NCBI GenBank assembly: GCA_003996215.1
Contig: QJPP01001730.1
Location: forward strand, 62,001-126,000
Direction: 5' to 3'
Origin: Jaltomata sinuosa
Lineage: Eukaryota; Streptophyta; Magnoliopsida; Solanales; Solanaceae
Length of the DNA stretch: 64,000 nucleotides
The position numbers were made by a program, and so were the translations under genes. The notes below the pieces were generated by a model that made no database searches, was not told the origin of the DNA, and was given only the letters and a program-made list of their open reading frames with translations. Below are positions 59,301-64,000 of this stretch, piece by piece (position 1 is the first letter of the stretch; each line of letters opens with the position of its first letter).

Positions 59301-60596
59301 TCCTTAAAGATGTTCATCAACAAACTAATCCAATCAACGATAATGTTACACATCCTATTGGAATTTCGAGCCGGGTGAATAAAATGGAGGCTCGCATCCA
59401 ATGTCTTGTGTGATAAGAATGTGCTGCCAAGACTTAAAGGTAAGTGTATACAACGTTGTTATATAGGTAGGAGTGTTGGTCGGTCAAGAACTCGCACGTC
59501 CAGAAGATGCAAGTAGAGGAAATGAAGATGTTGAGATGGAAGTGTGGGCATACTAGGAGAGATAGGATTAAGAACGTAGATATTCTGGACAAGGTGGGAG
59601 TAGCATCCGTAGTGGAAAAGATAAGGGAGGTGAGGCTGAGATGGTACAGGCATGTGAAGAGGAGAATCTCAAATGCACCAGTGAGAAGGTGTGAGAGATT
59701 AGCTATGGCGGGCATGAAGAGAGGTAGACGTAGAGGTAAGTTGAACAAGTATGGGAGAGAGGTGGTTAGACAAGACATGGTTCACCTGCAGCTTACCGAG
59801 TACATGACCCTAGATAGGAGTACAAGGTTAGTAGATAGTCGAGTGTTGTCTAGTTTACCTTAGCAGTATTTTTATTATTACTCTCCTACTATCTTATTCT
59901 TCGATTTTATTATTATCTATGTTTCCTTTTCTTCTTCACTATTGTATTTCCTTTCTATACTTGATTTGGATATGTCTTACTTGAGCCGAGTGTATATCGG
60001 ATACAGCCTCTCTATCTTCACATGATAGGGACAAGGTTGGGTACACATCACCCTCCCGGACCTCACTTGTGGGATTACACTGGGTATCTATAGTGTATAG
60101 TGTTTTTTTAACTACAACATCTGGAACCTACATTTTTTCCCATATTGATATAACGTGATTTTACCAAATAATAACATCAAATTGAATCTACATTTGCATA
60201 TTGTTCGAAAGAAAAATAAGGAAGTAAAAAGGCAAAAAAATCAATCATCGACGACCATATGATATAAAGATAAGGTATCCAAAAAACACATTCATACAGA
60301 TTACTACCCAATTGAAAAACAATCTTTGGTACAATTCCAGAATTTCTTCTTTTTGCTTCAAAGATTGAAACTTTCTTTTCAGGACATAACAATGCTGCTA
60401 TAATTTACCAAATGTTATTCCAAAAGAAGAAGAAAAAAGTGAAAGCAGGAGGGTAATGCATACCTGGATCTTTACGAAGGGCTCTGAGCTTCTTAGGAGG
60501 AAGCCATGTAGCCACAGAACGATGTTGGCCAGCGACAGTATACATCTTCACTCCATTTATGGCAGTGGACTTCATGTTTCCCCCTTGGTACGCCAT
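44383..60596 (-). CDS. EDA7: NOL10/Enp2-type WD40 nucleolar protein (16 exons, about 713 aa)
   Basis: Exons, minus strand: 60596-60464, 59137-59039, 58311-58220, 57921-57821, 57086-56996, 52946-52888, 52721-52601, 52528-52460, 48828-48776, 48694-48586, 47127-46957, 46884-46726, 46638-46546, 45677-45468, 45165-44960, 44758-44383. All joins are GT-AG and in phase; total 2,142 nt. Residues 1-310 form the WD40 region (MAYQGGNMKSTAINGVKMYT, ACGGEDGALECFDMR, HIVRVWDPET). Then come WCSYLENLT, YDDYKFLTKEDLEKLNL, and HGYFIDYRLYKKAQAALNPF. The NUC153-like motif DERFKRIIENK-DFEID lies near residues 508-525. The C-terminus has GPGGSREVSFFSRS and an RG-rich tail of about 25 residues. Length and order fit Arabidopsis EDA7 and animal NOL10. 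By homology with yeast Enp2 it acts in nucleolar small-subunit rRNA processing. Confidence 0.93.
47326..47752. repeat. 216-bp tandem duplication in EDA7 intron 10
   Basis: Unit 1 is 47326-47541 and unit 2 is 47542-47752, both starting ATAACCTAGATTTCATGGTC and ending CAGCACAAATGTTYTATTAT. They differ by scattered substitutions and short gaps, so the event is not recent. Confidence 0.9.
47785..47940 (-). mobile_element. Probable SINE fragment in EDA7 intron 10
   Basis: The segment GTGGTGTCAGGGCCAACTTT, CGCACCTCGACTAATTCCAC, GTAACTCTGTCCACCAAGGC and AGATGGGAAGAATCACCTAG is a widely dispersed angiosperm repeat, usually the 3' portion of a tRNA-derived SINE read in reverse. The tRNA-like head (box B) is not present here, so orientation and class are tentative. 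Confidence 0.5.
49025..51556 (+). mobile_element. L1-type LINE in EDA7 intron 8, antisense, 5'-truncated and decayed
   Basis: On the plus strand the order is EPDKAPGPDGLTMAFFPKSW (about 49150-49210), LMGSVYKILAKLLAERLKLV (about 49352-49412), QKGIRQDAPLSPFLFILAME (about 49718-49778), YVDDTFIF (49886-49909, the catalytic box), and TYLGLPLGQKFK (about 50081-50116). Next come PISKMVKHEFNRIRRNFL and a zinc-binding tail (FNWTVLKGACVTQDNL near 51045). The 3' UTR ends in an A-rich tail at about 51520-51556. Several stops and frame shifts separate the pieces, so it is inactive. It is antisense to EDA7 and accounts for most of that intron. Confidence 0.85.
53833..54480 (-). mobile_element. L1 LINE 3'-end copy in EDA7 intron 5, interrupted by a hAT MITE
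   Basis: The T-rich start at 53850 (GTTTTTTGATGAAGTAAATA) is the tail of a minus-strand LINE. After the MITE at 53943-54131 the copy continues with CTTCATGGGCGCACC, ATCTCCACACTTTCGAAAGC and a phrase like CTGAACATTAACTCC, collinear with 54836-55215. Orientation is the same as EDA7. Confidence 0.65.
53935..54139. mobile_element. hAT-type MITE with perfect 8-bp target duplication
   Basis: The element is 53943-54131 (189 bp). The ends are CAGGGGCGGAG on the left and CAGTGGCGGAG on the complement of the right, a standard hAT MITE terminus. CCTGCAGA flanks both sides (53935-53942 and 54132-54139), the 8-bp duplication expected for hAT elements. The interior has GAACCCCCTCC / GAACCCCCTTCGG words. 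Confidence 0.92.
54836..55215 (-). mobile_element. L1 LINE 3'-end copy in EDA7 intron 5
   Basis: The T-run at 54836-54850 followed by ATCAGATAAAGTATTTCATT marks a minus-strand LINE tail. On the minus strand the reading frame contains EERNRRDFEVVEMSFA and SSLRSLIFFW-like words, the C-terminal end of plant L1 reverse-transcriptase proteins. It is a second copy of the family at 53833-54480. Confidence 0.72.
55216..56995. other. Remainder of EDA7 intron 5
   Basis: AT-rich intron sequence. Around 56110-56480 a phrase set (AAAAGCGCCAAAAGAACTCA, AGTGAGGCGAAGCACTC, GGGATTAGGCGCGCCTTTGA) looks like a short dispersed repeat with inverted GCGC words. Nothing coding was supported. Confidence 0.45.
59340..60085 (+). 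mobile_element. RTE LINE C-terminal/3'-UTR fragment in EDA7 intron 1, antisense
   Basis: The plus-strand frame 59507-59863 reads VEEMKMLRWKCGHTRRDRIK, VASVVEKIREVRLRWYRHVK, NAPVRRCERLAM and HLQLTEYMTLDRS, the C-terminal end of the RTE protein. It is collinear with the LINE in FBL11 intron 2 and extends beyond that copy's frame shift. The 3' UTR follows (GAGCCGAGTGTATATCGGAT, CCTCACTTGTGGGATTACAC) to about 60085. It lacks a clear (TTG)n tail. Confidence 0.8.
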
Positions 60597-60632
60597 TGTA
60601 ATTCAATTGGCAGACCAAGAAATGCGCTTCTT

Positions 60633-61456
60633 CTAGAAGTAAGAGGAAGGTCTTAGTCATTTAACAAAAATGATTTTGTACTTTTTAAAAACTATGATTG
60701 CTATCAAAACTTCCAGCTATTACAATAGGAATAAAAATAAGAACAAGCTTGTTAAAACAGCCGCGGAGAATATATCAGAGACAGTTGCTAAGCTGGGATT
60801 CTAAACAAGTGAATAAATATATAAATGAGTGCAAAATTCCACTATTTCCACCTAATAAAGATCAATTTAGGTTCAAACAACCTCCTTTTATGTCCTTTTC
60901 ATCAAAAAAAAAAAAAAAAAATTAAACAGGCACCGCATTCAAACTTCACCTTAAATGAAATTTGGCATCATTTTTTTTTTCTTTTCTTACTAATAATATT
61001 GCACTAACTGGAACTAATTCTTTTGAGAAATTAGAGCTCATCAAAATATGAATCGAAAAACTTCAATATCAAAACTTCCAGGCTATTACAATAGGAATCA
61101 AAATAAGAACATAATTAGCTTGTTAATACAACCAGGATGAATATATACGAGAAAGTAGCTAAGCTGGGTGAATAAATATAAAGAGCTAATTACACTATTT
61201 ACACCTAATAAAGATCAATTTAGGTTCAAACAACCTCCTTTATGTATTATTTTTATCAAAAAAGGTTAAACAGGCACCGTTTTCAAAGTTATTTTAATTA
61301 AAGTGGCAGCATTTTCTTCTTCTCTTACTAATATTGCACTAATTGAAACTAATTCTTTTGAGAACGAAAAAAATATCCGTTCATTGTAATATGAATTGAA
61401 AAAGTTAAGGAGAATACTATTGTTACAGTAGAAATTTAGGCTACCAAAAAACTTAC
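60633..61456 (-). other. Probable intron in the EDA7 5' UTR
   Basis: Minus strand: a donor GACACTCC then GTAAGTTTTTT (border 61457/61456), and an acceptor CCTCTTACTTCTAG before AAGAAGCGCATTTCTTGG (border 60633/60632), 36 bp upstream of the ATG. The sequence beyond 61457 is GC-richer and leader-like. The intron itself holds the 365-bp tandem duplication. Inferred from splice signals only. Confidence 0.5.
60703..61410. repeat. 365-bp tandem duplication upstream of EDA7
   Basis: Unit 1 (60703-61067) and unit 2 (61068-61410) both begin ATCAAAACTTCCAG and share TTAGGTTCAAACAACCTCCT, AAACAGGCACCG and AACTAATTCTTTTGAGAA in the same order. They differ by several insertions, including an A-run in unit 1. 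Confidence 0.9.
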
Positions 61457-61650
61457 GGAGTGTCGCCGGTGGCCTGTCAGTGGTGGAAGCCGGCAGCGGT
61501 ACGGCGATTAGAAGCGGCTACTTCCAACACAGTATTTTACCGCCAGAAAATTTCTAAGGATTTTTAAGTCGGCTGAGCTTGTTATTTTAACAGGGTTTTG
61601 GGAAAGAAAGGAACGAGGAGAGAGAGAGAGAGTGGAGGAGGGTTTTAGGA
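61457..61650 (-). promoter_or_regulatory. Probable EDA7 first (5'-UTR) exon and core promoter area
   Basis: Upstream of the proposed donor the sequence is GC-richer than its surroundings (CGCCGGTGGCCTGTC, AGCCGGCAGCGG on the plus strand). It is followed by a GA microsatellite at about 61618-61633, which reads (CT)n on the gene strand, a frequent feature of plant core promoters and 5' UTRs. No TATA box was assigned. Confidence 0.4.
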
Positions 61651-61689
61651 GAAAATAAAATTAGTAGAGAAAATGACAAAAAAGATCCT

Positions 61690-62760
61690 TTATATTTGGG
61701 TAGGTCTAAATTAGTCCCTTAAGTTTACTTTTGAAACTTCTATTTATTCAAAAAAAAAAAAAAAAAACATCAAGAGCTTGTTTGGATTGGCTTATTTCAA
61801 GTGTTTTTAAGTTAAAATATTTTTTAAGCACTTTTGAAGTGTTTGGTAAAAAAAAAAAAAAAAAATTATGAGCACCTTGTTTAATCAAAATGATAAAAAT
61901 AAGTCAAAAGCTAAAAATCTTAAAGGGCGTTTGGATTGCTTATTTTAAGTGTTTTTTAGCTTTTAAGCTCTTTTAAGTTTTGACGATGTTTGAGAAAGTT
62001 AAAAAGTGTTTTAAAACACTAACGTTTAGGCCAAAAAAGTGTAAAAATAAGCTAAAAATTAAGAGTCTATTTGGATAGGATTAAAATCTAGTCAAACCAG
62101 CTTTTAATCTCTTTTTTAGCTTTTTTAGCTTTTTTAGGTGTTTGGTAAGTAAAAAAATAATTAAAAAAAACTAAATTTGATTAAAAAAAGTTAAAAGTTA
62201 AAAGCTGGACCCCACCCCTTCCTCCCCCCCCTTCCCCCTCCCCTCCGGCTTTTTGCTTTTAGCTTAAAATTCTTTTTAAGTTTGATCAATATATTTACTT
62301 TTTTATCCCTTATATTTTCTCTAATTCCAACACTATCCTCACTTTTTAGCCCTAAAATGTGTGGAAGTACTCTCTTTTCTCTCATTTTCATTTCGTTTCT
62401 CCGTTTTTCTCTTTCTCCTACAACAAAAAAGTGTTTAACAACACTTGTTTACCATGCATATTAACAACTTTTTTTTTAGTTTCAGCACTTTTATCCAAAC
62501 ACTTATCTACTTATGTATAAGCACGTATATTCAGCTTTTAATCACATTTGTTTAAAAGCTATTTTTTTAAGCAAATCCAAACAGGCTCTAAGTATTTCCA
62601 ACTTATAGTTTTTAGCTTTTAGATTATAAGCTACTTTTTATAAGTCAGTCCAAGCACCCTTTTAGCATTTGGCTTTTGGCTTTTGACTTTTAGCTTTATA
62701 ATCTGTTTGGTCAAATTTATTTTTTTCAAAAGTGCTTATGAGCTAAGATGACACTTATTT
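61690..62760. mobile_element. Nest of foldback MITEs (GTTTGGATTGGCTTA family)
   Basis: AGAGCTTGTTTGGATTGGCT near 61770 faces AAGCAAATCCAAACAGGCTC near 62570. A second pair, AAGGGCGTTTGGATTGCTTA near 61925 and TAAGTCAGTCCAAGCACCCT near 62641, overlaps it. A third, TCTATTTGGATAGGATTAAA near 62066, may belong to the same type. Interiors are rich in AAGTGTTTTTAAGTTAAA / AAAGCTAAAA words. I read this as elements of one family inserted into each other. A pyrimidine run lies at 62205-62245. Confidence 0.6.
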
Positions 62761-64000
62761 TAGAACGGAGGGTGTAATTGTTAGTGCGTTCTCCATAGAT
62801 GTGATTTTTGATTTAGTGTGATTTTACCTTTAAATTTGTAGGCTTATACATGCTTCTCCCATGCAAAGATAAATTTTGAGGTACAAGTTAGCCCTGGTTT
62901 TGTGAAAAAAAATCTCAATTACGATGATTGAATATTTTCTATTGAAGAAGGCCCAAAAGAGTCCTATAAAGCTAGATATACAGCTTGACGATGACACTTG
63001 TGATTTGTTCTTTCATCAAAAAGAGATTCATCATTCGAATGAAAGTATATTATTTATCGTCACCTTGTAGATAATGATATATATTAGAATGTAACATAGG
63101 AATAATCTTCAATGACACACAATGTAAGTATTTTGTGTTGTACATGATGTTATAGGTACGGACAATTCCACATTACTAATTAGTTAATATGTTATTCATT
63201 GTCACCTTGAAGCTAATGATATATGTTTGAATATTATTATGTAGGAATTATATATCTTCAATGATATGCAATATAAGATTGTAAGTACTATGTGTTATAC
63301 ACAATGTCACATGTACGGACAACTTTGCACCAATTAGTTAATCTTGCTATGTATTCTGTTTGAATCTTTTAAAGTAGATTTGTGACTTGGTGTCATATAG
63401 TTGTTCATTTTTCATAAAATTGTGCTCTTGAGGTTGTTTGTATGTATTTTGAAATATGGCCCCGTCCCATTTGAAGAATGATCCTTTATGGCATGGCTTA
63501 ATCAGTTATTCTCGCAATTCAGATAAGATTTGGACCGGACTGGGCCAGGTCTCCGAAAGCATGGTTCTTACCTTCCTTCCCCTTTGAGCTTGTCCGGTCT
63601 TTGGGTAATCCCTTGCTCTCACGTTTGAGTGTTTTGTCATCGTTTAGGCCTCATTGCAGTTACCTCCGAGATTCTTCGCACATGGATAGTACCATGGCCG
63701 TTGTGTCCCGATCCTTGATAAGATAAAGTGTTCGCCTTATGACTCACAACAAAAAAAATAAGCCTTGCGATGAGATGCAAATATTTTTCATGCTGCGGTT
63801 TCCTCCGATCCATTTCCGGGTTTGAGTTAGTTAGTTGATTTTAGCTTTTAGTATGGAATTTTATCAAAGTGTTTATGAAAAAATTGATCTTTTCTTATTT
63901 GAGTTTCACAGATGCATCTTTTTTAGGTATTGAGTGTTAGATTTTAGTTTGTGGGGTATATAGATATGGATAAACTGATTTTTTTTGTCTAAATTGTTTC
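62761..64000. other. Right-hand intergenic end
   Basis: Apart from the tandem duplication at 63059-63345 nothing is recognised. The segment 63440-63720 is less AT-rich (GGACCGGACTGGGCCAGGTC, GTGTCCCGATCCTTGATA) and may be part of an unclassified retroelement. Confidence 0.4.
63059..63345. repeat. 142-bp tandem duplication
   Basis: Unit 1 (63059-63200) and unit 2 (63201-63345) both start GTCACCTTG, pass through AATGATATATRTTWGAAT, TCTTCAATGA and a phrase like GTACGGACAA, and end at TTAGTTAATNTTG/ATG. Divergence is moderate. Confidence 0.85.

Overview
This is a window of nuclear plant DNA, most likely from a member of the nightshade family (Solanaceae). Three intron/exon-structured or intronless plant genes sit in AT-rich DNA crowded with plant transposons. 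The repeat set fits Solanaceae: an RTE LINE sharing its 3' end with TS-type SINEs, TA-flanked 'CTCCCTCCGTCCCA' MITEs, and a CACTA element with GCGAC subterminal repeats. The genus cannot be resolved from sequence alone. I see no rRNA, tRNA, CRISPR or organellar DNA.

Layout. 1-5073 is the right part of a CACTA (En/Spm) transposon. It holds a broken TNPA-like gene, two minisatellite blocks, GCGAC subterminal repeats and a terminal CACTA inverted repeat. 5074-9850 is debris of LTR retrotransposons (a non-coding LTR-like region and a gag fragment) and a LINE. 9974-14097 looks like a Mutator-type element that captured gene pieces, including the last exon of a 20S proteasome beta-5 (PBE) gene. 14098-16860 is AT-rich and holds an endogenous pararetrovirus scrap and a foldback repeat.

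16973-36085 (+) is a complete 19-exon gene of about 970 aa, a BTB/leucine-rich-repeat protein of the FBL11 type. Its first intron appears to use a GC-AG donor. 36086-41750 is intergenic and full of MITEs. 41751-42965 (-) is an intronless ELC/VPS23 (TSG101-like ESCRT-I) gene. 44383-60596 (-) is a complete 16-exon gene of about 713 aa for a NOL10/Enp2-type WD40 nucleolar protein (EDA7 in Arabidopsis), with a probable extra intron in its 5' UTR. The rest of the window to 64000 holds the likely promoter, a nest of foldback MITEs and a short tandem duplication.

How the genes relate. FBL11 and ELC converge, while ELC and EDA7 point the same way. They belong to unrelated housekeeping or regulatory processes: ubiquitin-ligase substrate binding, endosomal sorting, and ribosome biogenesis. 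I see no operon-like or cluster logic. Most structural novelty is transposon biology inside introns: a 3.1 kb RTE LINE in FBL11, an L1 LINE, a hAT MITE and RTE pieces in EDA7. I found no convincing evidence of an undescribed molecular system.

Limits. All exon borders were read by hand from splice signals, reading-frame continuity and remembered family architecture. No alignment or transcript was available.
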